Origin: JABWAJ01 sp038323375 | GTDB taxonomy: Bacteria; Bacteroidota; Bacteroidia; Chitinophagales; Saprospiraceae | Reading direction: 5' to 3' | NCBI GenBank assembly: GCA_038323375.1 | Contig: JBBQGV010000003.1 | Coordinates: forward strand, 1 to 64,000 | Length of the DNA stretch: 64,000 bases | Part shown: positions 43,286 through 52,199 of the stretch, piece after piece | Layout: every line of letters begins with the position of its first letter | Numbering within the stretch: the first letter of the stretch is position 1 | The notes under the pieces: generated by a model | Database searches by the model: none | Told to the model about the DNA's origin: nothing | What the model saw: the letters and a program-made list of their open reading frames with translations, nothing else | Translations under genes and position numbers: made by a program

Positions 43286-44275
43286 ATGTCTTTGCTCAAT
43301 TCACAGGCCATGTTTAAGCCGCTAGGAGCCACTTCCCGCTTTCGTTGGGAAGAGTTGCGCATTGGAAAAGACAGGGCTATCCTGATGATCTGCATCGGGA
43401 TAGCTTTGTTGTTCTGGTTATTGGTCAAGCTTTCCCAGAATTACCGCATGGCCAAAGAGGTGTACATCAGCATCTATACGCCTGTCAACAAAGCGCTTTC
43501 CTCTCCGCCGCCCGGAAACATTGCAGTGCAATTGCAGGGCACTGGGTGGCAATTGCTGGGCGAACGCCTGTCTGGTAAGCAAATCCGGATTTCCTACGAC
43601 GCCGAAGCTGCCGACCAGGTTGTGATCAGTTCGGGACAATTGCGGCAGGATATTCAAAAAAAGCTCTCTTCCGCTACGCTTCGGATCATTGACATCAATT
43701 TGGATCAGATTGTGATTGAATTAGAAGATGAAGTCTATAAAAAAATCCCGGTTGCCCTCATTTCTAAGTTAGACTTTGCCCCGGAGTACCAGTTGAAAGA
43801 ACCCGTCCATGTGCAACCGGACAGCATCCTGATCAGCGGCCCTACGACCCTGATTGGCAGCATTCATACCTGGCTCACAGATTCCCTGATTTTGTCAGAC
43901 CTGAAGCACAGCACCCGACTCGAACTGGCTTTGCAACAACCTCCAAAAGGAATCCTCATTGAAGCTCCGGTCGTTAAAGCTTTTATTGAAGTGGAAGCCT
44001 ATACCGCCAAATCCTTGTTCATCCAGCTTTCCATCATCAATGCCCCAGATAGCGTTCGGGTGTTTCCGGACAAAATCAAATTGGAATGCACGGTTGGTCT
44101 AAGCCTTTACAACGAAGTGGATGCAGCTGATTTTAAGCTCGAAGTAGACATTGGAGGGGTGCGGCTCAAGGAGGGAAAAACAACGGTTCCCATTGTATTG
44201 AAACGCAGTCCCGCCTTTGTGCGCAATATTCACTTCACCCCGCAGGCTGCCGAGTTTTTTATCTTCCAGGATTGA
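43286..44275 (+). CDS. YbbR-like domain protein
   Basis: A 329-aa protein with one TM helix (about residues 33-53) and several YbbR-like beta repeats outside (VNKALSSPPPGNIAVQLQG; EDEVYKKIPVALISKLDFAP; ESILISGPTTLIGS-type 'V.P..V.V.GP' strands). In Gram-positives the family regulates diadenylate cyclase CdaA; no cyclase gene is adjacent, so this link is only by family. It follows yajC and precedes dnaG. Start choice: MSLLNSQAMFKPLG is assumed. Confidence 0.75.
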   Translation: MSLLNSQAMFKPLGATSRFRWEELRIGKDRAILMICIGIALLFWLLVKLSQNYRMAKEVYISIYTPVNKALSSPPPGNIAVQLQGTGWQLLGERLSGKQIRISYDAEAADQVVISSGQLRQDIQKKLSSATLRIIDINLDQIVIELEDEVYKKIPVALISKLDFAPEYQLKEPVHVQPDSILISGPTTLIGSIHTWLTDSLILSDLKHSTRLELALQQPPKGILIEAPVVKAFIEVEAYTAKSLFIQLSIINAPDSVRVFPDKIKLECTVGLSLYNEVDAADFKLEVDIGGVRLKEGKTTVPIVLKRSPAFVRNIHFTPQAAEFFIFQD

Positions 44276-44276
44276 C

Positions 44277-44284
44277 TATATTTG
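44277..44284 (+). promoter_or_regulatory. TAnnTTTG -7 element before dnaG
   Basis: TATATTTG overlaps the end of the ybbR-like gene and sits 15 nt before the GTG start at 44300, which supports that start. The -33 position is T-rich but not TTTG. Confidence 0.45.
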
Positions 44285-44299
44285 TGAAAACACAAGGCC

Positions 44300-46255
44300 G
44301 TGATTGCTCAAAAAAGCGTACAGGAAATACTCGATACCGTTAAGGTGGAGGAAGTTATCCAGGACTTCGTCAACCTGCGCCGGCGTGGGGTCAACCTTAT
44401 CGGGTTGTGTCCTTTTCACAACGAAAAGACGCCTTCCTTCAACGTTTCGCCTTCCAAAAACATTTTCAAGTGCTTCGGCTGTGGCAAAGGTGGCGATGCC
44501 GTACAGTTTTTGATTGAACACGAGCATTTTACGTTCGCGGAAGCGTTGCTCTACATAGCCAAAAAATACAACATCGAAGTAGAAGAAACGGTCGTTTCGC
44601 AAGAAGCGATGGCGGAAAAACAGCATTTCGAGAGTTTGTACATCGTCAACCAGTTTGCCTCCGATTTCTACCAGGAACAACTTTTTGAAACGGATCGCGG
44701 CAAAAGCATTGGCAAAAGTTATTTTAAAGAACGCGGTTTTCGGGATGAAACCATCCGCCATTTTGGCTTGGGTTTTGCGCCCAACCAGCCGGATGCGCTG
44801 ACCACCAAAGCGGTGGGCATGGGCTACAACATCGAATTCCTGCGTAGCGTCGGATTGACCACGCAATACGAACGGGACTTCTTCCGCGACCGCGTCATTT
44901 TTCCCATCCACAACCTTTCCGGAAAAATCATCGCTTTTGCGGGCCGCATCTTAGTCAAAGATGTAAAGGCACCGAAGTACATTAATTCCCCGGAAACGGA
45001 GATTTACAACAAAAGCAAAACCCTTTACGGCGCATTTTTTGCCAAAAGAGCTATCCGCCAGGAGGATGAGTGCATCTTAGTTGAGGGCTATACCGACGTC
45101 ATTTCCCTCCACCAATCGGGCATCGAAAACGTGGTGGCATCTTCCGGCACCTCACTGACTGTGGAACAGGCTCGCCTCATCCGGCGTTATACGCCGAATG
45201 TAAAAATCCTGTATGATGGTGATTTAGCGGGGATCAAAGCGGCGCTGCGCGGGGTGGATATTTTGCTGGAACAGGATCTCAATGTCAGAATTGTATTGCT
45301 ACCGGATGGGGAAGACCCGGATTCGTATTTACAGCAGGCGGGCGTGGAGGCCTTTAAAACGTACATTTCGCAGACGGCAAAAGACTTCATTACCTTCAAA
45401 GCAGACCAGCTGATGAAAGAAGCCGGGAACGACCCGGTCAAAAAGGCGCACGTCATCAAAGACATCATCAGCAGTATTGCCAAAATTCCAGATCCCATCA
45501 AGCGCATGGTCTATGTGCGGGAATGCAGCCGTATTGCCCAGGTGAGCGAACAGGTGTTGGTGAATGAAATGAACAAGCTCGTGATGCAGCAGGTCAATAA
45601 GGCTGTTGCAGAAAAGGGCATGCCGCCGCCTAACGCCGGAGAGCTGGAAGCGGCGGGGATTACCCAACGGGAACCTGTGGAAGTGAAAGCTCCGGAAGTT
45701 TTGGTGATCGGAGACGAATTTCAGGAAAAAGACCTTGCGCGCATTCTCGTGGTTGGCGGCAACGAATGGCTAGATGAATCAAAGCAAGTCAGTGTGGCAC
45801 AATACATTGTCAGCAACATCGAAGAAGTGCTCGATCATTTTGACAACGCCCTGTACGGACGCATCGCGCGCGAAGTCTGGGCTTTGGTGGCGGCTAAAAA
45901 ACCGGTCACGCAGCAGTTTTTCCTCCAGCACGAAGATACGGACATCAAAAATTTTGCGTTGGGCGTCCTTACCTCTCCTTACGAATACAGTGAAAACTGG
46001 GAAAAAAAGTGGGACATCCACCTGCGCTGGCAAAAGTCGCCGGAAACCAATTTTGAAGACGACAGCCGGCAGGCGCTTGTCCGTTTTAAGATGCGGAAAA
46101 TCGAGAAGGTGTTGACAGAAAACCGCCAAAAAATAAAAGAACTCAGCGATGCCGGGGAGCACGAGCAGGTGCTCGCCTACATGAAGGTGTTGCAAAAACT
46201 GTTGGTTATGCGCAGTGAAATGGCTGCTCAGACGGGGGCGGTGGTGTTGAAGTGA
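44300..46255 (+). CDS. dnaG: DNA primase
   Basis: The 651-aa protein starts at a GTG. The CHC2-type zinc finger has C37, H40, C58 and C61 (CPFHNEKTPSFNVSPSKN followed by CFGCGKGGD). The Toprim core has ILVEGYTDVISLHQ and DGDLAGIKAALRG. The C-terminal part fits the helicase-binding region. It makes RNA primers for the replication fork. Start support: a TAnnTTTG element 15 nt upstream leaves a leader of only about 10 nt. It follows the ybbR-like gene by 24 bp. Confidence 0.94.
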   Translation: MIAQKSVQEILDTVKVEEVIQDFVNLRRRGVNLIGLCPFHNEKTPSFNVSPSKNIFKCFGCGKGGDAVQFLIEHEHFTFAEALLYIAKKYNIEVEETVVSQEAMAEKQHFESLYIVNQFASDFYQEQLFETDRGKSIGKSYFKERGFRDETIRHFGLGFAPNQPDALTTKAVGMGYNIEFLRSVGLTTQYERDFFRDRVIFPIHNLSGKIIAFAGRILVKDVKAPKYINSPETEIYNKSKTLYGAFFAKRAIRQEDECILVEGYTDVISLHQSGIENVVASSGTSLTVEQARLIRRYTPNVKILYDGDLAGIKAALRGVDILLEQDLNVRIVLLPDGEDPDSYLQQAGVEAFKTYISQTAKDFITFKADQLMKEAGNDPVKKAHVIKDIISSIAKIPDPIKRMVYVRECSRIAQVSEQVLVNEMNKLVMQQVNKAVAEKGMPPPNAGELEAAGITQREPVEVKAPEVLVIGDEFQEKDLARILVVGGNEWLDESKQVSVAQYIVSNIEEVLDHFDNALYGRIAREVWALVAAKKPVTQQFFLQHEDTDIKNFALGVLTSPYEYSENWEKKWDIHLRWQKSPETNFEDDSRQALVRFKMRKIEKVLTENRQKIKELSDAGEHEQVLAYMKVLQKLLVMRSEMAAQTGAVVLK

Positions 46256-46261
46256 TTACAA

Positions 46262-47413
46262 CTACCTGCCTGATTCTTCCAATACGCCCATCAACGCTCT
46301 TATATCTTCCTCTGAATTGTACACATGCGGTGACACCCGGATTGAACTACTCCGGAGGGATACGAAAATGTTGTTTTGTTGTAATGCTGCCAGCAAATTT
46401 GACCGGTCGAGGCTGGGAGGAAGGGAAAATCCGAAAAGGTGACCCGCCCGGTAACTTTCCGATTCGAGACCAAATTCGTTTTTGATCAAAAAGTCCATTA
46501 AGGGTGCGGTCAGCTGCCGGCAGTACTGCTCAATATCAGCTACCTGCCATGCCAAAATTTGATCCAACGCAGCGTGTACCATGGGCAAGAGGATAAAATT
46601 GCTGTATTCGCCCACCTGGTAGCGGGCTGCCCCCGGTTTGTAATCGGCAGTATAATTAGTCAGACCGGCGAAGTTATCAGCATTGGTTCGGTTTAACCAA
46701 GATTCTTCTATCGGGATGCCATCGTTGAAAACCTCGCTATACCAGGCCAGGCCAATGGAATAAGGCCCGAGCAGCCACTTGTAAGCGGCACATACTAAGG
46801 CGTCTATTTGAAATGCAGCCACATCAATGGGCATGGCGCCTACTGATTGTGTGCCGTCTACGATGAACAAGGCGCCAACTGCTTTGCAACGCGCACCGAT
46901 TTTTTCCAGATCAAAAAGCATTCCGTTTGTCCAGTGTAGCGAAGAAATGACCACCGCAGCAGTATCCGGATTAATCGCTTCCAGCAATCGTTCATTCCAG
47001 TTTTTCCCTTTTTCGGGGCCTGTCTCCGGCGAGGGGATGACGACGAGGTCTTTTCGATGTCTGGTGCACCAGTTTTTTAAGCTATAAAAATCGCTTGGAA
47101 ATTCTTCTGAAACCGTGATGGCGTGGGTTCCGCTACTTGGAGGAATATTAGAAATGGCGGATTGTAAACCGTAAGAGGCTGAGGGAATGATCGCCACCTG
47201 AGCTGGATCGCCGTTGATCAATTGACCGAATTTTACTCGTACCATCTCTGCTTCCGCAAAAAAATCTTCCTGCCGGATGTCGGCGGGGTTTCTCTTTTTC
47301 TGGATCCCGGCTATCCCGGCTGCTTCCACGCTTTTGAGCAAGGGCGACATGTAGGCGCAGTTTAGATAATGGCCTTCGCAGGGCAATTGGAACAAGTGTT
47401 TTTGTGACAACAT
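46262..47413 (-). CDS. class V aminotransferase
   Basis: A 383-aa PLP enzyme from the ATG at 47413 (the frame continues upstream into a repeat). Motifs: YLNCAYMSPLLKSVEAAG at the N-terminus, VVISSLHWTNGMLFDLEKIG, FIVDGTQSVGAMPID (PLP-Asp) and CAAYKWLLGPYSIG with the Schiff-base Lys. The class includes cysteine desulfurases, kynureninases and isopenicillin-N epimerase-like enzymes; this one resembles the epimerase-like group, so the reaction is open. It converges on dnaG (6-bp gap). Confidence 0.85.
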   Translation of the reverse strand: MLSQKHLFQLPCEGHYLNCAYMSPLLKSVEAAGIAGIQKKRNPADIRQEDFFAEAEMVRVKFGQLINGDPAQVAIIPSASYGLQSAISNIPPSSGTHAITVSEEFPSDFYSLKNWCTRHRKDLVVIPSPETGPEKGKNWNERLLEAINPDTAAVVISSLHWTNGMLFDLEKIGARCKAVGALFIVDGTQSVGAMPIDVAAFQIDALVCAAYKWLLGPYSIGLAWYSEVFNDGIPIEESWLNRTNADNFAGLTNYTADYKPGAARYQVGEYSNFILLPMVHAALDQILAWQVADIEQYCRQLTAPLMDFLIKNEFGLESESYRAGHLFGFSLPPSLDRSNLLAALQQNNIFVSLRSSSIRVSPHVYNSEEDIRALMGVLEESGR

Positions 47414-47440
47414 TTTTGCGGCATAGTTACACAAAAATAT

Positions 47441-47572
47441 CGCAAAAATTGAGGATGACACCATAGTGTCAGCGAAGGAACGAGGCAGGGGACATCTCAA
47501 AAAGCCATGCCGCGAATCGCAAAAATTGAGATGACACCTGCCGCTGCGCGTCGAGATGTCACCTCAATTTTT
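47441..47572. repeat. composite inverted repeat (AAAATTGAGATGACACCTGCC family), copy 1
   Basis: CGCAAAAATTGAG-ATGACA occurs twice in direct order (47441 and 47518), and the second unit pairs with GTCACCTCAATTTTT (about 47558-47572) to form a hairpin with the loop CCTGCCGCTGCGCG. A homologous block in the opposite orientation lies at 60656-60770. Confidence 0.6.
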
Positions 47573-47578
47573 ACTATA

Positions 47579-49531
47579 CTACATCCGGATCACCTGCTTC
47601 GTCTGCACGCCAGATGGCGTGGTCATCACACAGAGGTAAATGCCCGGCGGTATTTGGCCAGCCACCAGTTCGACTTTGTGAACGCCGGTGTCTTTAAACA
47701 AGCCGTTTTCAATCAAAAGAACCGTTGCGCCGTTAACGTCTGTCAGTTTCAGGTTTACGACAGCAGCTTCACCCAGCTCATATTGCACGGTCGCAGTTTC
47801 CTGCATCGGGTTCGGATATACCCCGAAATTCATCGGTATGCGGTTGCTGTTTACGGGCATTTCTACTTTATTTTTTGCGACAGCTCCTTCAACAGGCGGC
47901 GGCATTTCAAAGGTAGCGCGGCTGTCGGCATAAGGTGCATCGTTTTGCGCAAAGCGCGACTGGTCTTCCTCCGAGAAGGGCGCTGCGCCGTTGCAATCGA
48001 AATTAGTAGCACGGAAATTAGCGCCGCTACGCACTTCAAACCCATCCTGTAAGATCACTTCATTGCCCCCATTGTACACCACGTAACTAACGGCGCCGCT
48101 AATGAATCGGTTAGAAGAAATGGTGTTGGAGGCATAAAAAGTCGGCGCGCCGATGTTTACATCCTGCGAAATGACGAGGTCGTTTTGGCAAGTCGGTTGC
48201 AGCCAGTCGTTCAGGCGTCGGTTGGCATTCGCAGCATTCCAGGAAACGTCGAGGCGGCCGTAATAAGCCTCCTGCCCGTTGCAAACATTGTCAGCATCCC
48301 CTCCATGAAGCTGCCCGATGACCCGGTGGTTATTGTCAAAAATCACAGAACCGGAAGAACCGCGCTGCATGCCACCGCGATCAAAATCAATGCGCCAGTG
48401 CGTATTGGGCGGGGTAGTAACACCATTATCCCAGTTGATGCTGCCACCGAAACTGGTAATAGCGTCGTCGTCGAAGCTGATCTTTTTTACGTCGCCCCTT
48501 GGGTGATGAATTCCGGTGGCATTAGGCGATAGCGCGTTGCTGGTCGTCCAGCCAAGATAAACCATGCCTTGTCCTGCATCTAAATAAGGGTCTTCCGTTA
48601 GCCGGAACAACGCAAAGTCCGTTGCTTCCCGGTTGGCCACGAGGATGGCACCCGTAGTGGAAACAAAATTCGTTGGCTCATCTTCCGGGTTATCGCATTC
48701 CGGACTTTCGTAAAACCACCAGAAGGACCAGGTGGAAGCGTTCGGATTGGTATTGGCATCCAAAGTACCCAAACAGTGGTGAGCCGTGAGAAAATAAGGC
48801 GTATAATCCACCAGCGAATTGTTCAGCATGGCACCTGAGCATATACGAGATCCGCCAACTACGATGAGCGCAACGGCTCTTTTCTCAAACTGCCAATTGT
48901 CGCCTTCCGGGCAATTGATGTTGATGTGGCATTCGTCTGAATCTTCAAAAGCTTTTTCATTCGTAATGCGGATATGGCGATAGCCGTGTACAACCTGGGA
49001 AATGGATATTTCTGCGACAGCATCCACGTTTTCCGGTTCGTAGTATTCCAGCACAATTTTGTCGCCGTAGACTAAGCCTGTTGCATAGCCAATGCTCTGG
49101 CCGCGTGGCGAGTTGTTGTTGCGGGACGTAAACCCGCCGATGACGTGGGTTTGCGCTTCGTTGTAAAGGTACAGCGTTGCGCCGGAAGGCAGCCAGAATG
49201 CATCGTACAACAGGTTGATGGATTTTGCACCCGGGGATTGGATCGCTAAGCGCCAGATACGTCCGCCTTCAGGCAAGGAGTTCCAGGTGCCTGAGTTTTC
49301 TAGGGTAAAGCCTGCATCCATTGGGTATCCGAATCGCATCGGCAGTCCTTTGGCTTCGTCTTCCACGTCTTCTTTTTTTACTTTTTCCAACTGGATGGCC
49401 GGCATCGAAAAGGTTTCGACCTGGCCTTTCAGCGGTGCTGCCCACGAGCGCGGGGTTCCTCCGATATTGATCTGGGCCCACAACGGGCTGCCTGCGATCA
49501 GGAAGGCGATCAGGAAAATATAGTGTTTCAT
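47579..49531 (-). CDS. secreted trypsin-like serine protease with T9SS sorting domain
   Basis: A 650-aa protein with a signal peptide (MKHYIFLIAFLIAGSPLWAQ). The chymotrypsin-fold domain has the triad H252 (FLTAHHCLG), D305 (TDFALFRL) and S393 (RGSSGSV), resembling lysyl-endopeptidase-type enzymes. A '3-coathanger stack'-like segment follows (SYVVYNGGNEVILQDGFEV then SGANFRATNFDCNG). The C-terminal type A sorting domain runs from FGVYPNPMQETATVQY to KQVIRM. The protein is predicted to be secreted through T9SS. The cleavage preference was not determined. Confidence 0.9.
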   Translation of the reverse strand: MKHYIFLIAFLIAGSPLWAQINIGGTPRSWAAPLKGQVETFSMPAIQLEKVKKEDVEDEAKGLPMRFGYPMDAGFTLENSGTWNSLPEGGRIWRLAIQSPGAKSINLLYDAFWLPSGATLYLYNEAQTHVIGGFTSRNNNSPRGQSIGYATGLVYGDKIVLEYYEPENVDAVAEISISQVVHGYRHIRITNEKAFEDSDECHININCPEGDNWQFEKRAVALIVVGGSRICSGAMLNNSLVDYTPYFLTAHHCLGTLDANTNPNASTWSFWWFYESPECDNPEDEPTNFVSTTGAILVANREATDFALFRLTEDPYLDAGQGMVYLGWTTSNALSPNATGIHHPRGDVKKISFDDDAITSFGGSINWDNGVTTPPNTHWRIDFDRGGMQRGSSGSVIFDNNHRVIGQLHGGDADNVCNGQEAYYGRLDVSWNAANANRRLNDWLQPTCQNDLVISQDVNIGAPTFYASNTISSNRFISGAVSYVVYNGGNEVILQDGFEVRSGANFRATNFDCNGAAPFSEEDQSRFAQNDAPYADSRATFEMPPPVEGAVAKNKVEMPVNSNRIPMNFGVYPNPMQETATVQYELGEAAVVNLKLTDVNGATVLLIENGLFKDTGVHKVELVAGQIPPGIYLCVMTTPSGVQTKQVIRM

Positions 49532-49569
49532 GATTGTTGTTTTTTGAGACAGAAATGATCAGAAGACAT

Positions 49570-49635
49570 TAGATTTTAGATTTTAGACTTTAGACACCAG
49601 ACATCCGGCATCTAAAGTCTAAAATCTAAAATCTA
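49570..49635 (-). terminator. perfect 25-bp inverted repeat over a stop codon
   Basis: Two 25-nt arms made of TAGATTTTAGA-type units pair exactly around a 16-nt loop (49595-49610). The stop codon of the upstream tail-fibre-like gene (49633-49635, minus) lies in one arm, so the hairpin would form at the 3' end of that message. It is AT-rich, with no separate T-run. Confidence 0.55.
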
Positions 49636-51195
49636 CTTTTTACTTCCTTCCAATTTTTCAATGCGTTGGATTAGTCCGAGCAGCTGTGTGTTTGCGGTAT
49701 CCAATTGGGTACGCAAATGAACATTTTGTTGGTCGGCTTCGATGCTGTAAAGCGTGAGTTGCTCCACTTTTTCCAGGAGCAAACGCTGCATTTCGCCTAC
49801 TTCCATACCGCCCTGAGCGGCTACTTCTGCTGCGCTGGGGATGCCCGGCAGGTGGCCTTTTTCCTGGATATGCTGCTGCACGGCTTTCAGACTTGGCAAT
49901 TCGTAATTCGCTTCGAACACATAATCCGGCCAGGAAGCAGAATTGCGCACGCGCAGTTCTTCGCAAATGACACGGCCATCCACCGCCAGCGTATAACCTG
50001 CAGGAATTTCCGCCAGTGTTACCCCAATACCCACTCTTTGGTTAGCGAGGTCTGCCACGAGCGTTTCAGTACCTGCGCCGCCCATGTAGACGCGGCGGGT
50101 GTTGCGCACGCCGGGGGCATTGATGGCATTGTATCCCGCTAAGTAAACGCCGTCTGCGTCCCAACCCTGGTAAGTCCCAACGAGGTCGGCTTCCCGGCCA
50201 TCGGCGCTTCTGCCGTGTACCACCGCGTCGAACCCGTGTACTTTCATGTTGCCGATGACTTCAAAACGGTCTGACGGTGTAATGCCCTCGTTGCCCACAA
50301 TGACGCTATTGCCAAAAGCGCCGAGGTACACGTTGTCCGTATTGGAGTGGATGAAAAGTGGGCCTTCGTTGCTGTTCAGATCCAGCGCAGCACCGTCGGT
50401 GCGGAGTTCCACAAAACGATTTGGATTACCGGGCGTGCTAAGGCGCAGGCGGTTGCCGGTGGCATGCACAGCTACCTGGGGAGCAATACCGAAGCCATAA
50501 GCGCCCTCGGTGCGGAAAATCATATCGCCGGAGCCTGTTTTATTGATGACCTCCAGCGTTGTATTGCCCGGCTTGGTGAAACCGAAAATACCCAGCTGGC
50601 CATTATCGGATTGCATGAGCAGGTAGTTGGAGTTAACGCCGCTCAGCAGCAAACTCTGGCCGTCTTTGCGGAAATATCCGTCGCCCTCAACATGGAGGCG
50701 GGCCGTTGGGTTATCGGTTCCGATGCCAAAGTTGCCATTTTGGATATAGGAGTTTAATCCGTTCAAGCCAAACTGCGCGCCGATGCCGTCAGTGCCGTCG
50801 CCGTTAAAAAGGCGCAGGCCTTTGGCGCCGCTGAAGTTGCTGTTCCGGTAATGTGAAAACCAGCCTTCGTCGCTTGTGTTGATGGGGAAAACGCTGGCGT
50901 CGAAATAGTTAGTCGCGCCGGTCGTGTTGAAGAAGTAGCTCGCGCCGAGGCCGGTAGAATGGTTGATTTTGATCAATTCACTCAAAGTGGAAGGGATTCG
51001 CATTTCAAGTTTGCCGCCGTTAATCAGGACTTTGGTATTGGGGTTGGTTACGGAGTTCGCGCCAACGGCAAACTGATAGGTCGTGGGGCTGATGCTGACG
51101 GTATTGCCAACGAGATCCATCAGGGGAAACTGGGCAAAGGCCATTGAAAAGCTCGCAAATGCGAAGAGAACGGAAAGAAAAATTTGCTTTCTCAT
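49633..51195 (-). CDS. secreted tail-fibre-like protein with coiled C-terminus
   Basis: From the ATG at 51195 (MRKQIFLSVLFAFASFSMAF is a signal peptide) it is 520 aa. It has repeated beta-helix-type segments (ARLHVEGDGYFRKDGQSLLL, GYTLAVDGRVICEELRVRN) and a C-terminal SASWPDYVFEANYELPSLKA then an HLPGIPSAAEVAAQGGMEVG segment common to surface 'tail fiber domain' proteins, ending in a coiled coil (SIEADQQNVHLRTQLDTANT). No clear T9SS CTD. It is probably a trimeric surface or secreted protein; the function is unknown. The frame is open from 51246. Confidence 0.75.
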   Translation of the reverse strand: MRKQIFLSVLFAFASFSMAFAQFPLMDLVGNTVSISPTTYQFAVGANSVTNPNTKVLINGGKLEMRIPSTLSELIKINHSTGLGASYFFNTTGATNYFDASVFPINTSDEGWFSHYRNSNFSGAKGLRLFNGDGTDGIGAQFGLNGLNSYIQNGNFGIGTDNPTARLHVEGDGYFRKDGQSLLLSGVNSNYLLMQSDNGQLGIFGFTKPGNTTLEVINKTGSGDMIFRTEGAYGFGIAPQVAVHATGNRLRLSTPGNPNRFVELRTDGAALDLNSNEGPLFIHSNTDNVYLGAFGNSVIVGNEGITPSDRFEVIGNMKVHGFDAVVHGRSADGREADLVGTYQGWDADGVYLAGYNAINAPGVRNTRRVYMGGAGTETLVADLANQRVGIGVTLAEIPAGYTLAVDGRVICEELRVRNSASWPDYVFEANYELPSLKAVQQHIQEKGHLPGIPSAAEVAAQGGMEVGEMQRLLLEKVEQLTLYSIEADQQNVHLRTQLDTANTQLLGLIQRIEKLEGSKK

Positions 51196-51483
51196 AGGTA
51201 ATGATTTTTTGGAAATGGTGTGTAGAATTATGGTGTTCGGCGACAAGCCTTCTCAAACATCTGCTTTACACGCGCTTTGGCAGGGCTTGTTTCGCTCGTC
51301 GTATGCTTTATGTGCAAAAGAAGAAAGCCGTTACCATGTATTCAGGAAAATTATTTTGCTTCTGAATTTTTGTAGTTTACTTTACAATGGTGTTAAAAAT
51401 AGTGTACCGGATTTGATACCTTTAGATTGAGTCGTTTATTAAGTGACCCTAAGCATTTAAACAATTTTTAATACAAGGCTTTT

Positions 51484-51813
51484 ATGGTTTTCAAATTAAG
51501 CTCAACGCTGGCATTCCTTTTACTGCTACATGCTTCGTGCAACAAAGTCATCGAAGAAGTGCCTGCGCTGCCGTTCGATGTCTTTCCAAATCCATGCAAG
51601 GGTCAATTTTCTATTGTCCTTAATCCTGTTTTTTTTGCGGGTGATACCGCCACCGTCAAGCTATTGGACGGCGATGAAATCCTGACTGAAGGCATAATTC
51701 CTGCGCTTGGTGCCCTAAGCATTGACATGAGCGATCGTTCAGCCGGGGTCTATCACATAGAAGTGACCGGGAAAGGCCAAACTTTTATCGCTCCTGTTTT
51801 AAAAGTAGACTAA
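51484..51813 (+). CDS. lipoprotein consisting mainly of a T9SS CTD-like domain
   Basis: A 109-aa protein: signal with lipobox-like HASC (Cys about 19), a short linker, then FDVFPNPCKGQFSIVLNPVF and continuing strands to FIAPVLKVD. The FPNP-x-GQF start and following pattern are those of type A sorting domains, which normally end larger cargo proteins. No cargo domain is present. It could be a stand-alone CTD-like lipoprotein, or the remnant of a larger protein. The next gene is broken. Confidence 0.6.
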   Translation: MVFKLSSTLAFLLLLHASCNKVIEEVPALPFDVFPNPCKGQFSIVLNPVFFAGDTATVKLLDGDEILTEGIIPALGALSIDMSDRSAGVYHIEVTGKGQTFIAPVLKVD

Positions 51814-51815
51814 CC

Positions 51816-52064
51816 ATGCGCAAGTTTTTGACAATCATTTTTTTATGTACTCTGGCTGCGCCAGCCTTAAAAGCGCAAACCTGAGCCGTTTACCTGAGCG
51901 GCAATGAATATTACCCGCTCAATAGCACCAACAAAACCTATTATCCAATACTTTGGTACACTTCTAAAGACGACCGGGGCGTATTGTTAGGCGGATTTGG
52001 CGCCGGCGTTTCTTGTGAAAAGCAATACAAGCCGACTTTTTCACTCAAATACCAAAAGTCCTGA
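51816..52064 (+). pseudogene. small secreted protein with in-frame TGA
   Basis: MRKFLTIIFLCTLAAPALKA is a clear signal peptide, but an in-frame TGA follows AQT; the frame then continues AVYLSGNEYYPLNSTNKTYY to a second stop at 52064. A single G at that codon (TGG, Trp) would restore 82 residues. It begins 2 bp after the CTD-like lipoprotein stop. The function is unknown. Confidence 0.5.
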
Positions 52065-52096
52065 AGCTATCAGGGCGATGGAAATTATCCAAAAGG

Positions 52097-52199
52097 CGGC
52101 AAAACATTATGTACAAACTCAAAATGTCTTAGTTGAAGGTGATGCGGCAACCGTTGCAGAACCGGCAAAACATTACGGACAGGATCAAAATGATCAGAA
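52097..52199 (+). repeat. imperfect direct repeat before HNH gene
   Basis: Two 30-bp segments of the form CGGCAAAACATTA-ACA-TCAAAATG occur about 70 bp apart, the second ending at the HNH ATG. Duplication of an upstream region or a remnant of a truncated gene is possible. Confidence 0.4.

Noticed and set aside
47414..47500. N-terminal extension of the class V aminotransferase
   Set aside because: The extension is encoded by the repeat block and lacks family similarity; the ATG at 47413 gives a normal N-terminus.
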